From Psychroserpens sp041224425 (lineage in GTDB: Bacteria > Bacteroidota > Bacteroidia > Flavobacteriales > Flavobacteriaceae): a stretch of 64,000 nt of DNA. The notes below the pieces were generated by a model. That model ran no database searches. It was not told where the DNA came from and saw only the letters and a program-made list of their open reading frames with translations. How positions within the stretch are numbered: the stretch's first letter is position 1; each line of letters starts with the position of its first letter. Shown here one piece after another: positions 33,929 through 42,248 of the stretch. The DNA lies in assembly GCF_041224425.1 (NCBI RefSeq), contig NZ_JBGFGL010000080.1, forward strand, positions 434,001 to 498,000, written 5' to 3'. The position numbers were made by a program, and so were the translations under genes.

Positions 33929-35535
33929 TGGCTGAAGTCGTAATTATTTTGACTCAACAAAATAACCTCCTCAATCATATCATCAGTTTGGTTTAAGACT
34001 TGCTCTGCTGTATTACTACCAAATAATTGACTAGCGAGTTCTGCCTTAATAAGTTGTTTCATGCGATTTCGATAATTGACAAAAGAGATGGTGGTGCGCT
34101 CCTTCAGATTGATATAGTCTTCAAACCTTTTTACAACCGCATCACTAACCTCAAAATTCGAAATAAAATCATTACTATCGACACCATCATAAAAATATCG
34201 ATCTTTATCCAGTTCCTCAAACACAAAATTACTGATATATCCTTTCCTGTTGATGTAATTCAGAGTTTCATTTTGGGCACTTGTATTTAGTGGGACAAAC
34301 ACATCTGGAATAATGCCACCACCACCATAAACAATCTTGCCTTGTGGTGTGGTGAACTTTAATGAGTCGGCAATTTGTATATTGTCAGAATTCTCAAGTT
34401 CTCCATTACTTAAGCGTTTGTAGTAATCGTTGTGATAATCATTACTGTTTCCGTTGTGATAAGGGCGTTGAATGGAGCGTCCAGTTGGAGTATAATATCT
34501 AGATACAGTAAGGCGTACTGCACTGCCATCTCCTAAAGCCATTTCACGTTGTACAAGTCCTTTGCCATAGCTTCGTCTTCCTACAATTGTACCTTTGTCA
34601 TTATCTTGTAGTGCACCTGCCACAATTTCACTGGCTGATGCAGAGTTTTCATTGATTAGGATATAGATATCACCTTCCTCAAAATCACCACGACGAGTGG
34701 CATAACTCTTTTCAATTTTTCCAGCTTTGTTCTTTGTAAAGAGAATAAGTTTGTCATCTTCCAAAAATTCATCTACAATTTGCTCGGCAATCCCTAGAAA
34801 ACCTCCTGGATTATCACGAAGGTCTAAGGCTAATTTTGTGGCACCTTGATCTTGTAAAGCGTCTAGTGCTTTTTTGAATTCCTTGTACGTAGATTCTGCA
34901 AAACGATTAATTTTTATGTAGCCCAAATTTTCAGTCAACATATAATGGGCATCAACACTTTTAATAGGGACGTCAGCATATTTTACTTTAAAATCTATGA
35001 ACTTGTCTTCACTTGGGCGATAGACTTTAAGATTGATTTTACTGTTTCTTTCGCCTTTTAGTTTTTCAATAATCTCTTCATTACTCCAATCTCTACCAAA
35101 AATGGAATCTCCATCTGCCATGATAATTCGATCACCACCTTTAATTCCTGCCTTTTCGCTTGGACCACCTTCAATAGGTCTAATAACCGTAATCGTGTCT
35201 TTGTAAGTATAAAAACTCACACCAATGCCTACAAAATCACCTTTCATGTTATCGGTAACCCGTTGCAATTCACTTTTAGGAATGTAAATAGAATGCGGAT
35301 CGAGATTGTCTAAAATACCATTAACAGTAACATCAACAATACTATCAGTGTTGATTTCATCGACATATTCATAATCTATGTAATCAATAAGACGATTGAG
35401 TTTGTCCTTTTTACTATTAGTGGTAAACAAACGGTCAGAAGTATCGGTAAAATTTAATTTTCCGCCAATAAATACACCCATAGCGATTGCTAATCCTAAC
35501 AATAATGGTGTGTATTTTTTTTGGAATTTCATCAT
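33925..35535 (-). CDS. C-terminal processing peptidase (S41A, CtpA/Tsp-like)
   Basis: 536 residues. An N-terminal membrane anchor or signal (YTPLLLGLAIAMGVFIGG) is followed by a PDZ domain (about 95-185; VGIGVSFYTYKDTITVIRPI, AGIKGGDRIIMADG) and the S41 protease core. The catalytic Ser-Lys dyad is seen in ENSASASEIVAGALQD (about residue 298) and GRRSYGKGLVQREM (about residue 322). It cleaves periplasmic proteins near the C-terminus, acting in envelope quality control. Its start overlaps the stop of the upstream dCMP-deaminase-like gene by 4 bp (ATGA), so the two are translationally coupled. Confidence 0.92.
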   Translation of the reverse strand: MMKFQKKYTPLLLGLAIAMGVFIGGKLNFTDTSDRLFTTNSKKDKLNRLIDYIDYEYVDEINTDSIVDVTVNGILDNLDPHSIYIPKSELQRVTDNMKGDFVGIGVSFYTYKDTITVIRPIEGGPSEKAGIKGGDRIIMADGDSIFGRDWSNEEIIEKLKGERNSKINLKVYRPSEDKFIDFKVKYADVPIKSVDAHYMLTENLGYIKINRFAESTYKEFKKALDALQDQGATKLALDLRDNPGGFLGIAEQIVDEFLEDDKLILFTKNKAGKIEKSYATRRGDFEEGDIYILINENSASASEIVAGALQDNDKGTIVGRRSYGKGLVQREMALGDGSAVRLTVSRYYTPTGRSIQRPYHNGNSNDYHNDYYKRLSNGELENSDNIQIADSLKFTTPQGKIVYGGGGIIPDVFVPLNTSAQNETLNYINRKGYISNFVFEELDKDRYFYDGVDSNDFISNFEVSDAVVKRFEDYINLKERTTISFVNYRNRMKQLIKAELASQLFGSNTAEQVLNQTDDMIEEVILLSQNNYDFSH

Positions 35536-35963
35536 GCAGTTAAATCTTCAATATGTTCAAGAGCAATACCAGCTTTTTTAAGGAACTGAAGCCCTGAATC
35601 ATCTTTATAGCCTTGTTGGTATACCACACGAATTATGCCAGCTTGATGAATGAGCTTACTACATTCTTTACAAGGTGAAAGTGTAATGTACAAGGTGGCA
35701 CCTTTACAAGATTGCGTAGAAGAGGCCACTTTCAAAATGGCATTTGCTTCAGCGTGCAAAACATACCATTTAGTATAACCTTCATCGTCTTCACAATAAT
35801 TTTCAAAGCCTGTAGGCGTGCCATTGTATCCATCAGAAATAATCATTCTATCTTTTACAATGAGTGCACCCACTTGTTTGCGTTTACAGTGTGAAAGTTT
35901 ACCCCATTCTTGGGCAATCCTTAAATAAGCTTTATCGTATCGACGTTGTTTTTCTTTTGACAT
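35532..35963 (-). CDS. dCMP/cytidine deaminase family protein (ComEB-like)
   Basis: 143 residues of the zinc deaminase fold. The signature is HAEANAILKVA (with the catalytic Glu; about residue 73) and SPCKECSKLIHQAGI (PCxxC, about 101-105). N-terminal RIAQEWGKLSHCKRKQVGALIV adds a further Cys/His, as in dCMP deaminases that make dUMP for thymidylate synthesis. It overlaps the S41 protease gene by 4 bp downstream. A TACATTTG box lies 19 nt upstream. The alternative is a deoxycytidine or guanine deaminase of the same fold. Confidence 0.85.
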   Translation of the reverse strand: MSKEKQRRYDKAYLRIAQEWGKLSHCKRKQVGALIVKDRMIISDGYNGTPTGFENYCEDDEGYTKWYVLHAEANAILKVASSTQSCKGATLYITLSPCKECSKLIHQAGIIRVVYQQGYKDDSGLQFLKKAGIALEHIEDLTA

Positions 35964-35982
35964 TGTATGTTATATCACATTT

Positions 35983-36016
35983 CAAATGTAACAATTATTG
36001 AAAAAGGTATGAACAA
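35983..36016 (-). promoter_or_regulatory. Promoter of the deaminase-protease operon
   Basis: TACATTTG on the minus strand (35990-35983) with a TTG 23 nt upstream (36016-36014). The ATG of the deaminase lies 19 nt after the -7 box. Confidence 0.5.
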
Positions 36017-36073
36017 CAAAAGTAGCGGTTTACGTTAAAGTTTTACCAAAAAAACAAGGGCTTTCTTAAATTT

Positions 36074-36664
36074 TTAAGACCACAGTTCACTTCGAATGAG
36101 CATAGGCAGTACGATGCCTACAACAATTGATGAGGAGACCATAACCCAATCACGTTTGGAAAACCGAAATAAAGTTTGCGATAGAAAGCTAATGAAAAGT
36201 ACAACAAAACATAAAATCAGCTGACCAATTTCAATGCCTAACCCGATCTCTAATATGGCAATCCATTTCGATTCAGAAGTTGCAACCAAGCGATTCAAGT
36301 CATCAGTGAACCCTAATCCGTGAACCAAACCAAAAAAGAGTGTCGCAAAAAACAAAAGGCCAAACGTGTTGGTATGCGACTTTTTACCTGCTGTAAAAAC
36401 ATTGAAAAGTCCGACGATAAAAATAATCACGGGAATGAGAAAATCAATCAGTGTTTGGCTAATACTTATGATCTTGTAAACTACCAGCATAAGTGATAGG
36501 CAGTGAGCTAAAGTGAATACGCTCACAAGAAAAAGGATTCGTTTCCAATCTTTAAACAGATAGGGAACCGATAAAACAATTAAAAATAAAATATGGTCGT
36601 AGGCATTAGCGTTAAAAATATGGTAGATTCCATTTTGAAGATGCGCTAAAAAATTATCTATCAT
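36074..36664 (-). CDS. HupE/UreJ-like membrane protein
   Basis: 196 residues with about seven membrane helices. The conserved His motifs of the HupE/UreJ group are present: YDHILFLIVLS (about 23-33), FTLAHCLSLML (about 51-61) and FFGLVHGLGFTDDL (about 112-125). In other bacteria such proteins take up nickel or cobalt, but in Bacteroidota the group is widespread in genomes without obvious hydrogenase or urease genes. No such genes lie here, so the metal and role are open. A TAAATTTG box with a CCCAAAT start-site motif lies just upstream. Confidence 0.78.
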   Translation of the reverse strand: MIDNFLAHLQNGIYHIFNANAYDHILFLIVLSVPYLFKDWKRILFLVSVFTLAHCLSLMLVVYKIISISQTLIDFLIPVIIFIVGLFNVFTAGKKSHTNTFGLLFFATLFFGLVHGLGFTDDLNRLVATSESKWIAILEIGLGIEIGQLILCFVVLFISFLSQTLFRFSKRDWVMVSSSIVVGIVLPMLIRSELWS

Positions 36665-36676
36665 GTCATGGTTTTT

Positions 36677-36697
36677 ATTTGGGTCAATCCAAATTTA
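36677..36697 (-). promoter_or_regulatory. Promoter of the HupE/UreJ-like gene with CCCAAAT start-site motif
   Basis: On the minus strand TAAATTTG (36697-36690), GATTGA, CCCAAAT (36683-36677). The spacing of CCCAAAT after the -7 box (6 nt) is close to that at the small-peptide and nrdB promoters (5 nt). Confidence 0.45.
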
Positions 36698-36909
36698 CAT
36701 TATATAATGAGATTCTCAATATTATTTTTTCAATAAAAATTAAGTTCAAATTAGGAATGCTAAACATTTTATTTATTTTCGTGCCAAAGTAGAATTAACA
36801 TAGGTACAATAGTATGTTAAACCTTTGTACTCTCTCGTGAATTTTATTTTTTAATTACATTTTTTTTATATCTTTAACACTTTAACTAATAAAATTAAGA
36901 ACTAGAACG

Positions 36910-37674
36910 ATGAAAAGACTATTTTCTATCTTAGCCATAGTAGGATTCATGGCATTCGGTACTGTTAATGCTTATGCAGTAAACACAGCAACTACGGCAG
37001 TTGCAACTACCTTTCAAAACGCTGAAGAACCAGAAGCAGAAGAAGCTTCATTTACACAAGTTGTAAAAGAGCGTTTCATTGAAGGTGGTCCATTCTTTAT
37101 GGGAATTGTATTGCTTTGTTTAATTCTAGGTTTAGCAATCGCTATTGAAAGAATTATTTACTTGAATCTTGCCACTACAAACACTAAGAAATTAACTCAA
37201 AATGTTGAGGATGCACTACAATCTGGTGGTGTTGAAGCAGCTAAAGAAGTTTGTAGAAATACAAAAGGACCTGTTGCTTCTATTTTCTACCAAGGTTTAG
37301 ATAGAGCCGATGAAGACATTGATGCAGCAGAAAAAGCAGTTGTTGCCTATGGAGGTGTTCAAATGGGTCAATTAGAGAAGAATGTTTCTTGGATTTCATT
37401 ATTTATCGCCTTGGCTCCAATGCTTGGTTTCATGGGTACAGTACTTGGTATGATTGAAGCATTTGATAAAATTGAAGCTGCAGGTGATATGAACCCATCG
37501 TTAGTTGCTGGAGGTATTAAAATTGCCTTATTAACTACAGTATTTGGTCTTATCGTTGCCATCATATTACAAATCTTTTACAACTACATTATTGCTAAAA
37601 TTGATAGTATCGTAAATGATATGGAAGATGCTTCAATAACTCTTATGGATTTATTGGTAAGACACAAGAAATAA
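36910..37674 (+). CDS. MotA/TolQ/ExbB proton channel family protein
   Basis: 254 residues. An apparent signal peptide (MKRLFSILAIVGFMAFGTVNAYA) and acidic linker precede the ExbB core: helix 1 FFMGIVLLCLILGLAIAIER (about 59-78), then the conserved pair of helices WISLFIALAPMLGFMGTVLG and GGIKIALLTTVFGLIVAIIL. With ExbD it forms a proton-driven motor in the inner membrane that energises TonB or another partner. The ATG was chosen because it gives the hydrophobic N-terminus. It heads a four-gene operon with a membrane protein and two ExbD proteins; no TonB gene is adjacent. Confidence 0.9.
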   Translation: MKRLFSILAIVGFMAFGTVNAYAVNTATTAVATTFQNAEEPEAEEASFTQVVKERFIEGGPFFMGIVLLCLILGLAIAIERIIYLNLATTNTKKLTQNVEDALQSGGVEAAKEVCRNTKGPVASIFYQGLDRADEDIDAAEKAVVAYGGVQMGQLEKNVSWISLFIALAPMLGFMGTVLGMIEAFDKIEAAGDMNPSLVAGGIKIALLTTVFGLIVAIILQIFYNYIIAKIDSIVNDMEDASITLMDLLVRHKK

Positions 37675-37699
37675 ACCAAATTATTAAATCATACATCAT

Positions 37700-38143
37700 A
37701 TGAATATTCAAAAAATAATCAAAATTGTTGCTTTAGTAATTGGTCTGATTGCGGTATTCTTCTTAGTAAGAATAATTATGATTGGCGATGAAGCTATTGA
37801 AACAGATGTTGCAAACCAAGGTATTTTATCATCGTTCATTACGCTTGCACTAATCGTTCTGGCAATTGCAGCTATTTCGGCTGTGGTATTCAGTCTAGTA
37901 AACTTGGTCAGCAATCCTGATAAACTGAAAAAAGCACTGCTATCTGTTGGTGTGTTTGCAGTGATTTTACTCGTAGGCTATTTCCTTTCCTCAGGAGAGG
38001 AGAGAATTTTAAGTGATGGTTCTACGCTAACTGCTACGCAATCACAAATGATTGAAGGAGCGATCAAATCATTTTACATTTTAATTCTATTAGCAGCAGG
38101 ATTGATGCTGTTCTTTGGGGTTAAAAAGATGTTAAGTAAATAA
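37700..38143 (+). CDS. Hypothetical four-helix membrane protein of the ExbB/ExbD operon
   Basis: 147 residues with four predicted membrane helices: about 7-27 (IVALVIGLIAVFFLVRIIMI), 43-68 (FITLALIVLAIAAISAVVFS), 80-98 (ALLSVGVFAVILLVGYFLSS) and 122-141 (FYILILLAAGLMLFFGVKKM). A short polar segment (EERILSDGSTLTATQSQM) separates the last two. I do not recognise a named family. It lies between exbB (25 bp) and the first exbD (18 bp), an arrangement I have seen repeatedly in Flavobacteriia, so it is probably part of the same motor complex or regulates it. Confidence 0.75.
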   Translation: MNIQKIIKIVALVIGLIAVFFLVRIIMIGDEAIETDVANQGILSSFITLALIVLAIAAISAVVFSLVNLVSNPDKLKKALLSVGVFAVILLVGYFLSSGEERILSDGSTLTATQSQMIEGAIKSFYILILLAAGLMLFFGVKKMLSK

Positions 38144-38161
38144 GAAACACAGAATATTATT

Positions 38162-38767
38162 ATGGCAAAACGATCAGCACCAGAAGTTAATGCAGGATCA
38201 ATGGCTGATATAGCATTCTTGCTACTCATATTCTTCCTAGTTACTACGACCATCCCAAAAGATTCTGGGATTACGCGTAAGTTACCACCTATTGAAGAAA
38301 ATGATGAGGATGTTATTATTAAAGAGAAAAACATCTTTACGGTTCTTATTAATGATAAAGACCAATTATTGGTTGAAGATGAATTAATGGAAATCAAAAA
38401 TTTAAGAGCCGCTGCTGTTAAGTTTTTAGATAATGGAGGCGATGGTACTTGTAGTTACTGTCAAGGTGCAAAAGACCCTAAGTCTTCTGATAATCCAGAC
38501 AAAGCTATCATATCGCTTAAGAACAATAGAATGACCTCTTATAAGGCTTACATTACGGTTCAAAATGAATTAGTAGCAGCTTATAATGAGTTGCGTAACA
38601 GAAGAGCTTTGGAAATAGGTCCTAAAAAAGGTTTTTCTGATATGACCTTCATTGAAATGGAAAAAGCTTACGACGATCCTAAGTTTATTGGGAATAAAGA
38701 CAAGCTAAAGGAGGTTATCGAGCAAATTAAAATTGAGATTCCTCAGAAGCTTTCTGAAGTAGAATAA
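38162..38767 (+). CDS. ExbD/TolR-family biopolymer transport protein (first copy)
   Basis: 201 residues. The cytoplasmic N-terminus (MAKRSAPEVNAGSMADIAFL) leads to one membrane helix with the key Asp (residue 16) in SMADIAFLLLIFFLVTTTI; the periplasmic domain follows. It is longer than typical ExbD (about 140) and contains an unusual segment with a CxxC motif, GGDGTCSYCQGAKDPKSSD (about 92-110), which might form a disulfide or bind metal. It pairs with the second ExbD copy 15 bp downstream. Two ExbD proteins per ExbB suggest a heteromeric motor. Confidence 0.88.
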   Translation: MAKRSAPEVNAGSMADIAFLLLIFFLVTTTIPKDSGITRKLPPIEENDEDVIIKEKNIFTVLINDKDQLLVEDELMEIKNLRAAAVKFLDNGGDGTCSYCQGAKDPKSSDNPDKAIISLKNNRMTSYKAYITVQNELVAAYNELRNRRALEIGPKKGFSDMTFIEMEKAYDDPKFIGNKDKLKEVIEQIKIEIPQKLSEVE

Positions 38768-38782
38768 CATAAAAGATAGAAC

Positions 38783-39262
38783 ATGTCTAAATTTAAAAGT
38801 AAAAAGGATAATAGTTTACCAGCAGTGAATACAGCATCATTGCCTGATATTGTATTTATGCTTCTATTTTTCTTCATGGTAGTTACCGTTATGAGAGAAG
38901 ATGAATTGAAAATTCTTAACAGACTACCTCAAGCAGACCAAATTGAAAAGCTGGATAAGAAATATCCTATCAGTTATATTTATGTAGGTAAGCCAGCTAA
39001 AGGTTATGAAAAGTATGGAAGTGAAGCTAGAATGCAATTGAATGATAAGTTGGCAGATATTAGCGAAGTTCAGGCTTTTATTAATGCCGAACGTTCTGCA
39101 CTACGTGAAGAGCTTGTGCCTAAGTTAACCGTTTCACTTAAAGTGGATAGGGAAGCTAATATGGGTATCGTTGGAGACATTAAAAAGGAGTTGAGAAAAG
39201 CAAGTGCGTTTAGAATCAACTATACGACTGCAGCTGGTGATGCCAAGAAAAATCTTGATTAA
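38783..39262 (+). CDS. ExbD/TolR-family biopolymer transport protein (second copy)
   Basis: 159 residues. N-terminal MSKFKSKKDNSLPAVNTASL, then the membrane helix with the proton-carrying Asp (residue 22) in LPDIVFMLLFFFMVVTVMRE, and a periplasmic alpha/beta domain (IEKLDKKYPISYIYVGKPA, VSLKVDREANMGIVGDIKKE). It lacks the CxxC of the first copy. It is the last gene of the operon, ended by a terminator 24 bp downstream. Confidence 0.88.
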   Translation: MSKFKSKKDNSLPAVNTASLPDIVFMLLFFFMVVTVMREDELKILNRLPQADQIEKLDKKYPISYIYVGKPAKGYEKYGSEARMQLNDKLADISEVQAFINAERSALREELVPKLTVSLKVDREANMGIVGDIKKELRKASAFRINYTTAAGDAKKNLD

Positions 39263-39286
39263 GATCCTATTATTAAATTATATCAT

Positions 39287-39312
39287 AAGCACTCTTTATG
39301 AGTGCTTTTTTT
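39287..39312 (+). terminator. Terminator of the ExbB/ExbD operon
   Basis: Stem AAGCACTC / GAGTGCTT with loop TTTAT, followed by a T-rich run. Confidence 0.85.
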
Positions 39313-39348
39313 ATTTCTATCCTCCAAATTTTATAGTGTTTATTCCGT

Positions 39349-39356
39349 TATATTTG
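39349..39356 (+). promoter_or_regulatory. -7 box of the PorT-like gene
   Basis: TATATTTG, 4 nt before the ATG at 39361; the expected start of transcription falls at the ATG. No -33 TTG at the usual distance. Confidence 0.45.
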
Positions 39357-39360
39357 TACT

Positions 39361-40077
39361 ATGAGAACTCTCTATTTCTTACTGTGTTTTGCTTTCACGA
39401 TCCTTACCGCTCAAGGGCAAAGCCAAATAAAACCATCTTCTGTTACAGATACAACAGCTGTGGTAGACAATAACTATAGAGAAGATCAATTTTATTTTTC
39501 AGTGACTTATAACTTGCTGGGAAATAAACCCAATGGTGTATCGCAAAGTGGTTTTTCAACGGGTTATCACTTAGGTTTTATTCGGGATATGCCAATCAAT
39601 AAACGTCGCAATGTCGCCATTGGAATTGGTCTAGGACTCTCAACAAACTCTTATAACCAAACCCTTTTAATTTCTGAAGCTAACGATGGCTTTAATTATA
39701 CGGTTCTAGATGATAACGAGGTTAACTATACCAAGAATAAGTTTACGACCTATTTAGTAGAATTTCCTATTGAATTCAGATGGCGAACCTCTACAGCAAC
39801 CGAATACCAATTTTGGCGAATTTATGCTGGACTCAAATTAGGTTATGTATTATTGAATTCTACAAAGTTTAAAAGTCCTGATGGTGATATTAAGTTATCT
39901 AATGTTAATGATTTCAATGCACTTCAGTATGGACTAACCTTTAGTGCAGGCTACTCTAATATTAATTTTCATTTTTATTACGGATTGAATACGATTTTCA
40001 ATGAAGATGCAAAAATAGATGGGAACTCTTTTGAAATGAATTCCATTAGAATAGGCTTAATGTTTTACATTTTGTAA
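39361..40077 (+). CDS. Outer-membrane beta-barrel protein (PorT-domain type)
   Basis: 238 residues with a signal peptide (MRTLYFLLCFAFTILTAQGQ). The body alternates strands and turns (FYFSVTYNLLGNKPNG, NVAIGIGLGLSTNSYNQ, TYLVEFPIEFRWRTS, YGLTFSAGYSNINFHFYYGL) and ends in a hydrophobic strand (IRIGLMFYIL). This fits an eight-strand barrel of the PorT-like/outer-membrane beta-barrel group. Whether it is the type IX secretion component PorT itself or only a relative cannot be decided here, so no symbol is given. It is convergent with the PAP2-like gene, 4 bp between the stops. Confidence 0.7.
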   Translation: MRTLYFLLCFAFTILTAQGQSQIKPSSVTDTTAVVDNNYREDQFYFSVTYNLLGNKPNGVSQSGFSTGYHLGFIRDMPINKRRNVAIGIGLGLSTNSYNQTLLISEANDGFNYTVLDDNEVNYTKNKFTTYLVEFPIEFRWRTSTATEYQFWRIYAGLKLGYVLLNSTKFKSPDGDIKLSNVNDFNALQYGLTFSAGYSNINFHFYYGLNTIFNEDAKIDGNSFEMNSIRIGLMFYIL

Positions 40078-40081
40078 ACCA

Positions 40082-40690
40082 CTACATCCAATAGTTCAAT
40101 AAGATAATTTGAGGCATCAATCCCACAAAAAAACCAATTATCAATTCCAATACTGTATGTGCCTTAACATGGAGTCTTGAAGTGCCAATTGCACCAAGAA
40201 TAATGCACATTAAAGCTATTGTGCCATTTATGTTAATCTTAAAATGGATGGCTAGTGCTACTGCAAACATAAAGAATCCAGAGGCTGCAATCATGTGTAT
40301 ACTGGCTTTAAATTTAACGACCGCTAGAATGAAACAAGTTATCGTTGAAATAAGGATGCCTATGAAGAAAAAATATAGCTCTGGGATTTCATTCTGAGGT
40401 AATACACGAAACAAAACCAATAAGATTATAAAACAATTTAATAGCAAGGGAAGCTTACGCTCATTGGTAGATTCCAAATAAACCGAATGAACCTTGTTAA
40501 GCGTTTTTAAAAGGTAATACAGTAACATTGGAAGAATAATGGTAAGAATCGTTATTGAAAATAACTTTGCCTTAATAATAGGGTCTGGAATGAATCTTGG
40601 CGTTTTTGAAAAGTAAAAAATAACACCCAGTAATGGCATTAACAATGGATGAAAAATAAAAGAGATGCTTTTTAAAATGGAATCCATCAT
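40082..40690 (-). CDS. PAP2-superfamily-like membrane protein
   Basis: 202 residues with five or six membrane helices. Two segments resemble the later motifs of PAP2 phosphatases: KASIHMIAASGFFMF (like the PSGH motif) and TSRLHVKAHTVLELIIGFFVG (like SRxxxxxHxxxDxxxG, with Glu for Asp). The first motif (KxxxxxxRP) is absent or lost, so activity as a lipid phosphatase is doubtful. It overlaps the rpoN stop by 4 bp, so it is translationally coupled to rpoN. It probably acts, if at all, on undecaprenyl or phosphatidyl phosphates. Confidence 0.6.
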   Translation of the reverse strand: MMDSILKSISFIFHPLLMPLLGVIFYFSKTPRFIPDPIIKAKLFSITILTIILPMLLYYLLKTLNKVHSVYLESTNERKLPLLLNCFIILLVLFRVLPQNEIPELYFFFIGILISTITCFILAVVKFKASIHMIAASGFFMFAVALAIHFKININGTIALMCIILGAIGTSRLHVKAHTVLELIIGFFVGLMPQIILLNYWM

Positions 40691-42153
40691 ATCTTTTTTC
40701 GTAACCGTGCCACTGGTATATCTAATTGTTCACGATACTTTGCAACGGTACGTCTCGCTATAGGATAGCCTTTTTCTTTTAGTATGGAAGCCAATTTTTC
40801 ATCGGTTAATGGCTTTCTCTTATTTTCTTCTTCAATGACGGTTTCCAATATTTTTTTAATCTCTCGTGTAGAAACTTCTTCACCTTGATCATTAGTCATC
40901 GATTCTGAAAAGAATTCCTTAATGAGTTTTGTCCCATAAGGTGTATCGACATACTTACTGTTAGCGACTCGAGATACTGTCGAAACGTCCATGTCTATTT
41001 CATCTGCGATATCTTTCAAGATCATTGGCTTCAACTTACGTTCATCACCTGTTAAAAAATACTCCTTTTGGTAGTGCATAATGGCACTCATCGTCACAAA
41101 TAAGGTTTGTTGACGTTGCTTGATTGCTTCAATAAACCATTTAGCAGCATCTAATTTCTGTTTGATAAACAGTACGGCATCTTTTTGCGATTTACTCTTG
41201 TCTTTGGATGCTTTATAACCTTTCATCATGTCACTGTATTCCCTTGAGACATGAAGCTCTGGAGCATTTCGTCCATTAAGGGTCAATTCCAATTCTCCAT
41301 CAACGATCTTAATCATAAAATCAGGAACGATATGTTCAATAGGTTTGTTGCTACCTGAATAGGAGCCACCAGGTTTCGGATTTAAATGTTCAATTTCATC
41401 AATAGCATCCCTTAACTGAGCTTCAGTGATATCAAACTTTTGCAATAATTTTTTATAGTGCTTTTTAGTGAATTGGTCAAAAGCCTTATCAATGATATCA
41501 CATGCCAATTCAACATCTGGTGTTTTCTCTTTTCGATGTAACTGAATACTCAAACATTCTTGAAGATCACGAGCACCAACACCTGCTGGATCTAATTGGT
41601 GGACTTTATGAAGGATTTTTTCAACCGTCTCTTCATCTGTATAAACCCCTTGTGTAAATGCCAAATCATCAACAATATCAGTTAACGAACGTCTTATATA
41701 ACCACTTTCGTCAACACTGCCTACCAAAAATTCTGCAATTTCGTGCTCGTTGTCGCTAAGACGAAACGTATTCAACTGATTGGTTAGATGTTGTGTGAAA
41801 GACGTTCCAGCAGCATAGGGCACATTTTTTTCTTCATCGTCACTACTATAGTTGTTGGTTTGTGTGCGGTAATCTGGAATTTCGTCATCACTTAAATAAT
41901 CATCTACATTGATGTCTTCAGCATCAATTGTGTCATTATCATTAAGGTCATCATTTGAATTATCAAACTCGTCCAAAGCATCAAACTCATCTTTAAGTTC
42001 TTCCTTTCCACTTTCGAGCGCAGGATTTTCTTCAAGTTCTTGCTTTAAACGTTGTTCAAAAGCTTGCGTCGGTAACTGAATCAACTTCATGAGCTGAATC
42101 TGTTGTGGCGACAACTTTTGAGATAATTTAAACTGTAGATATTGCTTGAGCAT
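40687..42153 (-). CDS. rpoN: RNA polymerase sigma-54 factor
   Basis: 488 residues. The N-terminal activator-interacting region (LKQYLQFKLSQKLSPQQIQL) is typical, followed by an acidic stretch (about 55-110), the core-binding domain and a helix-turn-helix (LKDIADEIDMDVSTVSRVAN). The C-terminal RpoN box ARRTVAKYREQL is complete and the protein ends RLRKKI. It directs RNA polymerase to -24/-12 promoters, with bEBP activators. No such activator lies in this window. It is followed by the coupled PAP2-like gene and preceded by asnS, separated by the asnS terminator. Confidence 0.96.
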   Translation of the reverse strand: MLKQYLQFKLSQKLSPQQIQLMKLIQLPTQAFEQRLKQELEENPALESGKEELKDEFDALDEFDNSNDDLNDNDTIDAEDINVDDYLSDDEIPDYRTQTNNYSSDDEEKNVPYAAGTSFTQHLTNQLNTFRLSDNEHEIAEFLVGSVDESGYIRRSLTDIVDDLAFTQGVYTDEETVEKILHKVHQLDPAGVGARDLQECLSIQLHRKEKTPDVELACDIIDKAFDQFTKKHYKKLLQKFDITEAQLRDAIDEIEHLNPKPGGSYSGSNKPIEHIVPDFMIKIVDGELELTLNGRNAPELHVSREYSDMMKGYKASKDKSKSQKDAVLFIKQKLDAAKWFIEAIKQRQQTLFVTMSAIMHYQKEYFLTGDERKLKPMILKDIADEIDMDVSTVSRVANSKYVDTPYGTKLIKEFFSESMTNDQGEEVSTREIKKILETVIEEENKRKPLTDEKLASILKEKGYPIARRTVAKYREQLDIPVARLRKKI

Positions 42154-42184
42154 ATTTTAAATTTGGATAGAAGTAAAGTTAAAA

Positions 42185-42224
42185 AAAAACAATCTATATT
42201 ATTGAGTAAACATAGATTGTTTTT
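42185..42224 (-). terminator. Terminator of asnS
   Basis: Stem AAAAACAATCTAT / ATAGATTGTTTTT with a 14-nt loop; T tract on the minus strand. It lies between asnS and rpoN. Confidence 0.75.
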
Positions 42225-42248
42225 TGAGATTTATAAGTATAAAAACCC

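Noticed and set aside
36780..36909. A standard promoter before the ExbB gene
   Set aside because: AACCTTTG and TATCTTTA resemble -7 boxes but each has a mismatch and no -33 TTG at the right distance, so none is called.
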